A DNA stretch of 64,000 bases from Oscarella lobularis (taxonomy: Eukaryota; Porifera; Homoscleromorpha; Homosclerophorida; Oscarellidae), in contig NC_089182.1 of assembly GCF_947507565.1 (NCBI RefSeq), positions 186,001 through 250,000 of the forward strand. The letters are read 5' to 3'. The notes beneath the pieces are model-generated. The model was given only the letters and a program-made list of their open reading frames with translations, searched no databases and was not told the origin of the DNA. Shown piece after piece: positions 26,139 to 34,895 of this stretch (its first letter is position 1; each line of letters begins with the position of its first letter). Made by a program: the position numbers and the translations under genes.

Positions 26139-28776
26139 TTAGTAGACCCAGCTGACTGGAACCCATTGTTGTTCTTTGTCCAGCTTCTCCAGGGCCCCTT
26201 CTAGCAGCGCAAACGTGTCGTCGAGATTGTCGTTGACCAATTTCAAATCGAAATAGCTCTCGTAATCTCTTTCGAGATGTCGAGACTCTTCGATCGTCTT
26301 GGACAGTTCTCTCTCCTATACGAGACGAGACTATATAGAGGAATCCCCCAAGCCAAGGGGCTCACTCACCGTCGGCGGCTTTCCCGATTGATCAGGACTG
26401 CAGGCTCGACGTAATTCGCGTAGTTTAGCGGCTCCGGGAGCGGCGACGAATACGACATAGGGTTTGAACTCAGCCGTTCGCAAATACTTCAGAGCCTTGA
26501 GAAAGAAGAAAAAAATTAGAAACAATGTGCAGGTGACGCGTCTTTTTTATATTATACCAATGGACTGACGTCCAAAACGCAGATCTTTCCGTTCTGAATA
26601 ACCCCTTTAACGGAATCTACCTTCGTTCCATACACTTCATCATCGTATTCGCCGTATTCGATGAACTTGTGATTCAGTATGCCGCTTTCCATTTCCGAAC
26701 GCGATACAAACCAATAGATTCCCCCATTCGTTTCCCCGCTCTTCATCGCGCGACTGGTATCTAAAAAAACCCCCTAAGATGATTTTAATAAATAAATATC
26801 TATGTATCCTCACGTGGTACTGTCGTTCCAAATTTATCCCCATGCGACGCCATGAGTCGTTTCTTCAAACTTCGTCGGCCCACTCCCTGAGCTCCTGTAA
26901 TAAATAAATACCCAATCAATATTAATTACTTAACAAGTACATTGCATTTGCCTAATAAGACGACCACTTTGCGTTGGCCTGGAGGAACTTGAGTCACCTC
27001 TTCATAAATCACCAATTCGTGTTTATCAAATTCTAGAAATAAAGTTATAGCGATGAAAAATCACGTGGTTTTCAAATGTACCGTGATTTCGAGAAGACGT
27101 GTACATAAGCCGGCGTTTTTCCTTTCGTTTCGCAAAAGGAAGACAACCTGAGACATCCCCATACAAGTCAATCCATCCCCTCATATAAAATTATTACCTG
27201 ATCTTGATGAGGAATCATAGTCGCCGGACACGCCAGCGTCCGCAATACTCACCCTTCGCCTAAAGAAAAACAGTAAAAATACGTAGACAAACATTTTCCG
27301 TTGAACGTTTGAACCTCTCTTCGAACATTTGACCGGGAATGAGCCCAATTTTGCCACTTCTACTCGCAGCAACGTGATCAGCCTGAGATTTAAATCGAAA
27401 GTGAAAAAAAAAACGTATCGCGGTCCGACCTGCCACCAATTGGATTCCGATTTATCAAGAATTCTAAGCACGTCTCTTTTCTTGAAGGGAAGACCGGCGT
27501 CGATACTCGGAATGGATTTATAATCTTTGGGAGTAAAATCGAAGTGAGCTCTAACGAAAAGCTAAAACAAAATTAATAATTAATAATTAATAATTCTATC
27601 CGTATGGAGTTGCTACCTCAGAAGTCGTTTCCTTATCGTCTACGTCAGCTGCCTCGATTTTGAGCATAATACTGCCTTCAGCTTCAGCCTAGAATCGCTC
27701 CCATTGGATACGGAACTAGAGTCACTTCTCCCCTCTAACCAATTTCGCTTTCATGTTTATGGGTTTTCCTTCAAAGGAATTGACGGACAGAATGACGTCA
27801 CCCGCGTGAAGGAGACCCTGTTTGTCGACCGAGCCTCCTTTTATTACTCTTGTGATTTTCAACTGGTTATCTTCGATTGTCAGGGTAATTCCCTTTTTTT
27901 AATTAATTAAAATGAGTCGAAAAATGTTATTGTGATGCTGGGAAATGCTTACCAATGGCTCGTTTCGTTTCTTGTGAATTCCGACGATTTTAATCAGAGG
28001 AAACATATCGATATCTCCGTTTTCTATTGACGTTTGACCAGCGGCGTTTTCCCCTTCGGGAAAAGAAGAAGAGTCAAGACGACGAAGACTGTCTAATTCA
28101 ATTTCAAATCGTTCGTCTACGACGTCATCATAGGCAGCCAATAAATTCTATAGCTCAAAATCAAAATAATGAATTTTCCCTCTTGGTTATAGTTTACTTT
28201 CAAATGGGACTCGTTCAACAAACGAGCCAAGGCTTCTTCCTCCCCTCCTCCCCTAACTCCATCATTCTTATCAAAAGAAGACAGCAACTAGACAAATTAA
28301 TCAATTACGAATAGGGAGGGATTTTTTCTCCGTTTTTCTCACTTCCTCTGCTTGATCAGATGACGATCTCTCGTCCTCCTTCACATTTCTTCTCACTTCC
28401 ACCCCAATAGTCCCGTGTTCCATCAGTTTATCGTAAGTCTTAAAAAACGACTCCCATTCCATGCGCATTTCATTACGACTTCTCCTGTGTACTGTACCTG
28501 TAATAGAAACTCCATCTCCGGATTCTCGAAAACGCGCTGAAGAAAGGGCATATCGAAATCGACGTTCTCTCCTCTTCCGCCGGCCCGTTTTATCGCCTTG
28601 AGCATGTCTTCTACGGCTACAAAACGCGATCGTAGAACCGAATCGAAAACAAAGGGGCCCCCCCGCTGAGTCCCCGCCGGCGACAGCGTGGAGAGCGCAC
28701 CTTGAGGCGCGCCGCTCGTCGCGGCGTTGCCATCGTCGAAAGCGGCGTCGTCTTGGCGCGTCGTGTCGTCCTGCAT
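26139..28776 (-). CDS. MPP6: MAGUK scaffold of the PALS2/MPP2 class (L27-PDZ-SH3-GK)
   Basis: This is a membrane-associated guanylate-kinase-like scaffold. It starts MQDDTTRQDDAAFDD at 28776. An L27-like helix follows (VAVEDMLKAIKRAG, FLQRVFENPEMEFLLQ). The PDZ begins FPLIKIVGIHKKRNEPL, with the carboxylate-binding loop PLGITL formed across the splice at about 27950/27890. It continues DNQLKITRVIKGGSVDKQG and LLHAGDVILSVN. The SH3 reads LFVRAHFDFTPKD, then DKSESNWWQVG. The GK domain has RKVVVLLGAQGVGRRSLKKR, FVSRSEMESG, YGTKVDSVKGVIQNGKICVL and FKPYVVFVAAPG. It ends QQWVPVSWVY, the C-terminus typical of MPP2 and PALS2. The GK of this family lacks kinase activity. Its 5' end faces the first glutamate receptor gene across 537 bp. 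Confidence 0.93.
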
Positions 28777-29313
28777 CGCGTGACTGTCGCGAGAGGCGTT
28801 GCAGGATTAGAGGAAGAGAAGAACCGGTTCTGCAAGCGAGGCGGACGTAGGTGAAGAGAGAACTGGCTTCGCTCGTCGCTTCGAGGGACGAGAATAGGAA
28901 TGGAATGCCGTTCGTTAGTCCCACGACGTTGGTGATATTAAAAGACAAACAGGACGGGCTTTGGCTGCATCAGTGCATGCGCGTTGTCATCACACCCACG
29001 TTTTTTTTATCGATCCAGCGGCAAACATCTCCATCGAAAAATAATTCTCCAGATGGCTCTGCCGAACGCTTACCTCTTCATCCACAAACAGATACATGTA
29101 ATTAATTAATTATTTGATTTGGCTTACTGTACTGTAGTGTACTAGTAGTAGAGGTACTGGACACAACTTAGCACGAATTTTGTTTTTCAAAACCTGTAAA
29201 TGAATAGAGTTATGTACTCGCGGCGTGTGGTATTCTTCAGACCCACGCGTCTCGCGGCGAGAGGAACGCACCCTCGAGTCCGGGAATCTGCATAAATCAT
29301 TTTCTCTTTGCCA
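28777..29313. promoter_or_regulatory. Divergent region between the MAGUK gene and receptor 1
   Basis: This 537-bp stretch has no supported gene. The part near 28780-28960 is GC-rich and antisense-open only by composition. AT-rich sequence with ATTAATTAATTATTTG lies at 29101-29116. Short repeats of TACTGTA and GTACTAGTA occur at about 29125-29155. Confidence 0.4.
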
Positions 29314-31968
29314 ATGATTGTTCTGTTTTGCTTTGCTTTGGCACTTTCGAGCACTGCGTATGCTCGCCCGTCTAAACTTTTGTCGTCACCCCAGTCCAAC
29401 GGAGCAGACAATTGCCTGGGAAAGACAACATTTCGACTGGGCGTACTCCTCCCATCTATCGTAATCGCAGACGAAGAGCTAAATCAACCCGTAGCTGCCG
29501 TAGAAATGGCGGCCAATCAAATCAACGCCGACGAAACGCTATTACCAAACGCCTGCATCGAGATCGTCGCCAACGATACAAGCGACGGACTGTGGGAAAC
29601 AATGGAGGCTGCGCTATGGCAAATCAACGCCGCCAAAGTCGACGCTATTATTGGTCCGGCAGAAGGCTCGACGACTCAAGTCGTCTCACCAATCGCCGCC
29701 GAAGCCGGCGTTCCACTTCTAACTCCATCCGCCGTCAGTTTCGACACAGACACGTCGATTCTACTTCACCCGACCTTTTTTCGCGTCTCTCCCTACGATC
29801 TCTACCTCGAACAAGTCGTTCAGGAGACGCTGGGCGAATTTACGTGGACCAAAGTGGCCGTTATTGTGACGCGCGACAATTATAGAGCGCAAGCGATCGC
29901 CAATACATTCACCGGCGACGAAAGCAGGATCGACGTCGCCGCTTTCGTCTATCTGCACGAGCCACACAACGAATTAGACGCGACGGAAATTCAACAATTG
30001 CGTCGTCTGAAGGACGCCGACGTGTCGATATTTGTCGTCGCCGTCGCCGGCAGCGAATTGAATCTCGTTCTCAGCGTCGCTGCCGAAGCTGGGCTAATGG
30101 ACGTCGGTTACGCGTGGATCGTTGTCTGGTGCAATTACGGTACTGACGTATTCGACGAGAGAACGATGAACGGGATTCTTTGCATACGACAGCGAGTGGA
30201 TTCAAACGTTACGACGGCTTTGTGGGAGAAGTTTGCTTCGCAGCCCTTCTCCGGAATTGGATACAGTCCCTGGCTTGATTCCGTTCATGCCTATGATGCG
30301 ACGATGGCCGTCGCTCAGGTCATAAATGACGTGCAAAGCATGTCGCCCAGGCAACAGCTGTCCGATTCGCTTGATTTTCGTCCGCTTCCGTCACCGTATG
30401 CGCATTCTGTTCTTCGGCAATTGCGTCAGGGTAACTTTACAGGGATGTCGGGATCATTTGATTTTTCTGCTCAACAGGCATCAACGTATGACATTTTAAA
30501 TTATAATGATGGAGAAATGCTTTCTGTCGCTACGTGGACGCAGAACGATCGATTCAATTCGATGGATAACGTGACTATTCGCTGGCCTGGCAACACGACA
30601 GTCGTTCCAACTGGCTTCTCAGTTCAGTCTGACTCCGTTATTAATGCCCTTATACCAATGTCGTGGCCATTTACAGGTTTACGGCATAAGACGACGGGTG
30701 AAAACTGCGAACACTTACCTCCGGAAAATCAAACTGACTGCACCTTTCAGGGCGTGGCAATTGAGCTAATGAAAAAAATAGCAGATAGCGAGACAATCAA
30801 AGCTAAGATTAAATATCATCTCTGGAGACAGGGCTGGACGGACATGGTAAAAGTCATAGGGAACGATAGCACACCTTACGACATGGCCATTGGCAGTGTA
30901 ACTGTAACAGAAGAACGAGCCTCGTACGCCGTTTTCACGCGCAGCATTTACACCAGCGGTATACGAATCTTGACGGCACGACCTCAGACAATATCGCCGG
31001 GACTAGCGGAATTCTTCAAGCCCTTTGAATGGGCCGTCTGGCTATTGATTGTCGTTGCTCTGCTGGTATGTGCCGTTGTGATCATGTATCTTGATCCGAG
31101 TGCCGTTGTGAGCGAACCGCCGAAGGTTTACAACGAAATGAGTCGAGCGAAACGACTGTTTCACTCGTGGGTGGACAGCACCTATTTTTCATTTGCGACC
31201 TTTTTCTTCGTTCAGCAGCAGGAGAACGTTAACAACATCTTCGCTCGAATACTCCTTGTGATGCTCTGTTTTTTCGTTCTCATCATCGTGGGAGCCTACA
31301 CTGCCAATATGGCCGCTTTTCTGACGAATCGGCCGCATATGACGGAGATGATAACCGACTACAAAGATCTCATTGGTCGAAGTGTAATAGCCCGAAAAGG
31401 AACAGCAAGCGTTCCCTATGTCCAAGAGGAATTGAATCTGGGAGGAAATCTTACGTTAGTTCGAACAGGCGACGAAGCCGTCGAGCTCTTAAAAAGCAAC
31501 AAAGGAGACGCTTACATATCGGATACTCCCCACGTTCTCGGTCTCGCAGCAGGAGACTGTGACGTCATTGTCGTTGGAAGCCAAGAGCAGCAGCAATTCT
31601 ACGCATTTCCTACGAAAACGAATTTTCGATTCCGGGAGCAAATAAACAAGGAAATCGCAGCTGCGATCGACGAAGAGTTTGTTACGAATACGCTGCAGAA
31701 AGTTCTAAATAATCAATGTCCTCCTGTCGAAGAGGACTCCGAATCTCACACCGATCCCATAAGTATCCGAGACGTTGCCGGTCTTTTCGTCGTATCCGCA
31801 GTTGCGGCGTCGCTTTTTGTCTTTTTCAAAGCTGTCTACCACGTTGGCGTACGATCGAGACGCAGCAAAGCGGAAAATTTTAACATTTACTTTTCGGAAC
31901 CAGAATATGCTGACGTTCCTGGCGGAGAACCTATCAGCAATGGAACTTATTCAAAATCTATGGTGTAA
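29314..31968 (+). CDS. Ionotropic glutamate receptor 1 of 5 (intronless)
   Basis: This is an 884-residue ligand-gated channel subunit. A signal peptide (MIVLFCFALALSSTAYA) is followed by an ANF-receptor-type amino-terminal domain (about 35-400; FRLGVLLPSI, DAIIGPAEGSTTQVVSPIAA). S1 contains INALIPMSWPFTG, FQGVAIELMKKIA and GSVTVTEERASYAVF (about 527), with the agonist alpha-carboxylate Arg. M1 lies at about 573-593 (AVWLLIVVALLVCAVVIMYL). The pore loop is YFSFATFFFVQQQEN. M3 reads VGAYTANMAAFLTNR (about 659). S2 has RKGTASVPYVQEEL and the amino-binding Asp in YISDTPHVLG (about 735). M4 is VAGLFVVSAVAASLFVFFKA. The cytoplasmic tail ends SKSMV, a class I PDZ ligand. The signature resembles the sponge-restricted Lambda group, but a tree is needed for that assignment. 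The start is the first ATG giving a signal peptide. Confidence 0.93.
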   Translation: MIVLFCFALALSSTAYARPSKLLSSPQSNGADNCLGKTTFRLGVLLPSIVIADEELNQPVAAVEMAANQINADETLLPNACIEIVANDTSDGLWETMEAALWQINAAKVDAIIGPAEGSTTQVVSPIAAEAGVPLLTPSAVSFDTDTSILLHPTFFRVSPYDLYLEQVVQETLGEFTWTKVAVIVTRDNYRAQAIANTFTGDESRIDVAAFVYLHEPHNELDATEIQQLRRLKDADVSIFVVAVAGSELNLVLSVAAEAGLMDVGYAWIVVWCNYGTDVFDERTMNGILCIRQRVDSNVTTALWEKFASQPFSGIGYSPWLDSVHAYDATMAVAQVINDVQSMSPRQQLSDSLDFRPLPSPYAHSVLRQLRQGNFTGMSGSFDFSAQQASTYDILNYNDGEMLSVATWTQNDRFNSMDNVTIRWPGNTTVVPTGFSVQSDSVINALIPMSWPFTGLRHKTTGENCEHLPPENQTDCTFQGVAIELMKKIADSETIKAKIKYHLWRQGWTDMVKVIGNDSTPYDMAIGSVTVTEERASYAVFTRSIYTSGIRILTARPQTISPGLAEFFKPFEWAVWLLIVVALLVCAVVIMYLDPSAVVSEPPKVYNEMSRAKRLFHSWVDSTYFSFATFFFVQQQENVNNIFARILLVMLCFFVLIIVGAYTANMAAFLTNRPHMTEMITDYKDLIGRSVIARKGTASVPYVQEELNLGGNLTLVRTGDEAVELLKSNKGDAYISDTPHVLGLAAGDCDVIVVGSQEQQQFYAFPTKTNFRFREQINKEIAAAIDEEFVTNTLQKVLNNQCPPVEEDSESHTDPISIRDVAGLFVVSAVAASLFVFFKAVYHVGVRSRRSKAENFNIYFSEPEYADVPGGEPISNGTYSKSMV

Positions 31969-32128
31969 ATGACTGAAATCGATATTTTCTCATATAGGAG
32001 CCTTTAGGCTTATTCATATATGGATATGTATGCTTAGTGCAGCACGTGAGCTTCAGTAAACACGCTCAACACCGAGGCAAAGTGCACATAATTTCACGTC
32101 ACATCGTCGCCCTGAAGGCAGCAGAAAT

Positions 32129-34807
32129 ATGCAGAGATACAGGCGTGGTGCGTTGTCTCCTCTGACAATGTTCGCTGCCCTCTGTTATTTCGGCTTGAAC
32201 TTTCTCGCCTCGGGCAGCGAGATCGCCCTGCGAATCGGAGTGCTCCTCCCATCGATCACATCTAAAAATGCAACTCTAAATCAGCCCCTGAAAGCTATTC
32301 AGCTGGCTGTCGAACACGTCAATGCGGATCCTTCGATGCTGCCAGGCGTTTCACTTGAAATCGTTTGTAATGAAACGGATGGAAGTCATTGGCAGCTCGT
32401 CGAAGAAACTTTCTGGCAGGTCAACACGGCGAAAGTTGTTGCGGTCATTGGGCCGTCCGATGGAGCTGCTGTTCGCGTTATTTCGCCCATTCTCGGGCAG
32501 GCAGCACTCCCACTTCTGACCCCATCTGCCGTCAGTTTTAGTGAAACAACTGCTATTGAGTTGAGCTCGGCTTTCTTCCGAGTTTCTCCCGATGATACGC
32601 TTATTGGAAGGGCTGTTTTGGCTCTAGCTAGTCGATTTAGTTGGACTCGAGTAGCAATTATTTACGTCAATGACGATTACGCTATTGCAATTCTGCGCCA
32701 AGCTGCCTTGGCCGTCCACTCGTACCAGTTAGAAATTGTCGCTTCTGTGGCATTGCCCGAGCCGCACAACGAACTCGACGTCGAAAGCATCAGGTCAATT
32801 CGGCAGCTGAAAGACACCGGAGCGAATATTTTTATTGTGGCTGTTACTGGAAGCGAAATACGACTCGTCTTAGACGTCGCATTCGAAGCGGGAATCTTGC
32901 GTCCTGGTTCGGGATGGATTGTCGCTCGTTGCAACTACGGTACCGACGTTCTTGACGTCGAAACGATGAGCGGAGTCGTTTGCATTCGTCAAAGTGTAGC
33001 TAAGGGTACGGAAACATTGTGGAACATGATGAATGCATCCTCGTCTGCAGACTCTGAAATAGGAAGGAGTCCTTGGACGGACTCTGTACACGCCTACGAC
33101 GCGGTGATGGCTATTGCTCAAGCCTTGAATCAGTCGCTCGTAAACACAAGTGTTGATGATGTCTTTCCTCAGCTATTGACTGGAAAGGACTCGGTTCAGT
33201 TTCAGCCTTATCCCAGCAAATTAGCCGGACGATTTCTAAAGGAATTGGAGTATAGCACCTTTCGAGGAATTTCCGGACAGTTTTCACTTTCCGATCAAGT
33301 TCAAGCCGATCGGTACGAATTTTTAAATTTCATACACGGCGATCTTGTTCCGTTTGCCACGTGGGAAGCACTAAGAGGATTCGAATTCTTTTCGAACCAC
33401 GAGGAAATTCGATGGCCGGGTAATATCGTCACTCCTCCGAACAGTCCACCAACAGGAGTGCACGTTAATAGCGTGATCAACGCTCTTGTTCCTTTGTCGT
33501 GGCCATTCACGGCGCTTATTAATCCGGAAACGAATGAGAGCTGTCTCCACTGGAGCCGAGAAGATCAAGCCAAATGCATATTCGACGGTGTCGCGATTCG
33601 GCTCATAAACAAAATTGCCAACAGCGAGACATTAAAAGTGCAACTAAACTACACTCTTTGGACTGGTCCTTGGACTGATCTCGTGAAGACAGTGGGGCAG
33701 AAAGACAGCCCATACGATATCGCTGTTGGAAGTATAACCGTCACAAGCGAAAGGTCTGCGTATGCCGTTTTCACAAAAGGATTTTATGACACTGGTATTC
33801 GAATACTCACAAAGCGGCACGATGGAAGCGACCGGGGCTTTTTTGAATTTTTTAGGCCGTTTCAAACGCTTGTTTGGGTTCTGATTGCCCTGTCGACTGT
33901 TGTTGCCTCTTTTGTGATCATGTACTTGGATCCACAAGGAATCGCAAGTGAAACGCCCAAGGTGTATAACGAACTTGGGCCCTGGAAAAAATTCTTTCAC
34001 TTGTGGGTTGACGGAACGTATTTTGCTTTTGGCACCTTCTTTGGCGCTCAACACCAAGATCATGTCAACAACATATTCGCTCGCATCTTCATCGTGGTTC
34101 TTTGCCTATTTGTCCTTATAATTGTCGGCGCTTATACGGCAAATATGGCTGCCTTTCTGACAAATCGACAACAGCACGACATCATAGACGATTTCAAAGA
34201 CCTGATAGGTCAACGTATAGCTTGCAGGAACGGAACGGCAAGCTGCTCATTTATTCAAACTGATCTAGGGCTTCACGACACGATTACAAGTGTTCTAACT
34301 GGCGACGAAGCAGTGGCTCTCCTAGAAGCGGGCTCAGTTGACGCATATGTTTCAGACGCTCCACATTTGATGGGCGTAGCTGCAGACAACTGCGGCGTGA
34401 ACGTATTGGTTGGAGCTCAAGAGCAAGAACAGGTCTACGCATTTCCAACGAAGGAAGGATTCCCGTTGCTTCACCAAATTAATACCGAAATAACAAAAGC
34501 CACGGAAGATGATTACGTTTCCACTCAGCTAAAGGGTATTTTAGACAGCAGATGCCCGCCCTTTAGCCTTCACGAGGAAGCTCAAAGCATTAGTATTCGA
34601 GACGTCAGCGGCCTGTTTCTTTTATCGGCTGCTGTCGCCCTATTCTTCATATTTTGCAAAATTTTTTATCATTTTCTTGTGCGAGTCAGGCATCAAGCTG
34701 AAACTCTGACAATTTATTACGTAGGGGACGACGAAAAGGAACCCCGAATTGATGCCGGAGAATACAGAAGAAGAGACGACATGGAAGAGGAAAGTAGTTA
34801 TCTCTAA
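32129..34807 (+). CDS. Ionotropic glutamate receptor 2 of 5 (intronless)
   Basis: This 892-residue paralogue starts 160 bp after receptor 1. The N-terminus MQRYRRGALSPLTMFAALCY includes a signal-anchor-like stretch before GSEIALRIGVLLPSI. Key positions are FDGVAIRLINKIA and GSITVTSERSAYAVF (Arg kept), M1 near 581 (LVWVLIALSTVVASFVIMYL) and pore loop YFAFGTFFGAQHQDH. M3 is VGAYTANMAAFLTNR near 667; S2 has RNGTASCSFIQTDL and YVSDAPHLMG. M4 is VSGLFLLSAAVALFFIFCKI. The C-terminus is acidic and ends EEESSYL, a second class I PDZ-type ligand. It is the closest relative of receptor 1 in the array by shared motifs. No introns are needed anywhere. Confidence 0.93.
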   Translation: MQRYRRGALSPLTMFAALCYFGLNFLASGSEIALRIGVLLPSITSKNATLNQPLKAIQLAVEHVNADPSMLPGVSLEIVCNETDGSHWQLVEETFWQVNTAKVVAVIGPSDGAAVRVISPILGQAALPLLTPSAVSFSETTAIELSSAFFRVSPDDTLIGRAVLALASRFSWTRVAIIYVNDDYAIAILRQAALAVHSYQLEIVASVALPEPHNELDVESIRSIRQLKDTGANIFIVAVTGSEIRLVLDVAFEAGILRPGSGWIVARCNYGTDVLDVETMSGVVCIRQSVAKGTETLWNMMNASSSADSEIGRSPWTDSVHAYDAVMAIAQALNQSLVNTSVDDVFPQLLTGKDSVQFQPYPSKLAGRFLKELEYSTFRGISGQFSLSDQVQADRYEFLNFIHGDLVPFATWEALRGFEFFSNHEEIRWPGNIVTPPNSPPTGVHVNSVINALVPLSWPFTALINPETNESCLHWSREDQAKCIFDGVAIRLINKIANSETLKVQLNYTLWTGPWTDLVKTVGQKDSPYDIAVGSITVTSERSAYAVFTKGFYDTGIRILTKRHDGSDRGFFEFFRPFQTLVWVLIALSTVVASFVIMYLDPQGIASETPKVYNELGPWKKFFHLWVDGTYFAFGTFFGAQHQDHVNNIFARIFIVVLCLFVLIIVGAYTANMAAFLTNRQQHDIIDDFKDLIGQRIACRNGTASCSFIQTDLGLHDTITSVLTGDEAVALLEAGSVDAYVSDAPHLMGVAADNCGVNVLVGAQEQEQVYAFPTKEGFPLLHQINTEITKATEDDYVSTQLKGILDSRCPPFSLHEEAQSISIRDVSGLFLLSAAVALFFIFCKIFYHFLVRVRHQAETLTIYYVGDDEKEPRIDAGEYRRRDDMEEESSYL

Positions 34808-34895
34808 TAAGGACGACGAGCCTAATTCTTATACCTACTGTATGTGGGAGACCACTCTTGATATTAAAGGCAACTCCTCCAATACGTCTGGCATC

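Noticed and set aside
34752-34895. N-terminal extension of receptor 3 overlapping the end of receptor 2
   Set aside because: It would place about 48 polar residues before the signal peptide. The ATG at 34896 gives the expected secretory start.
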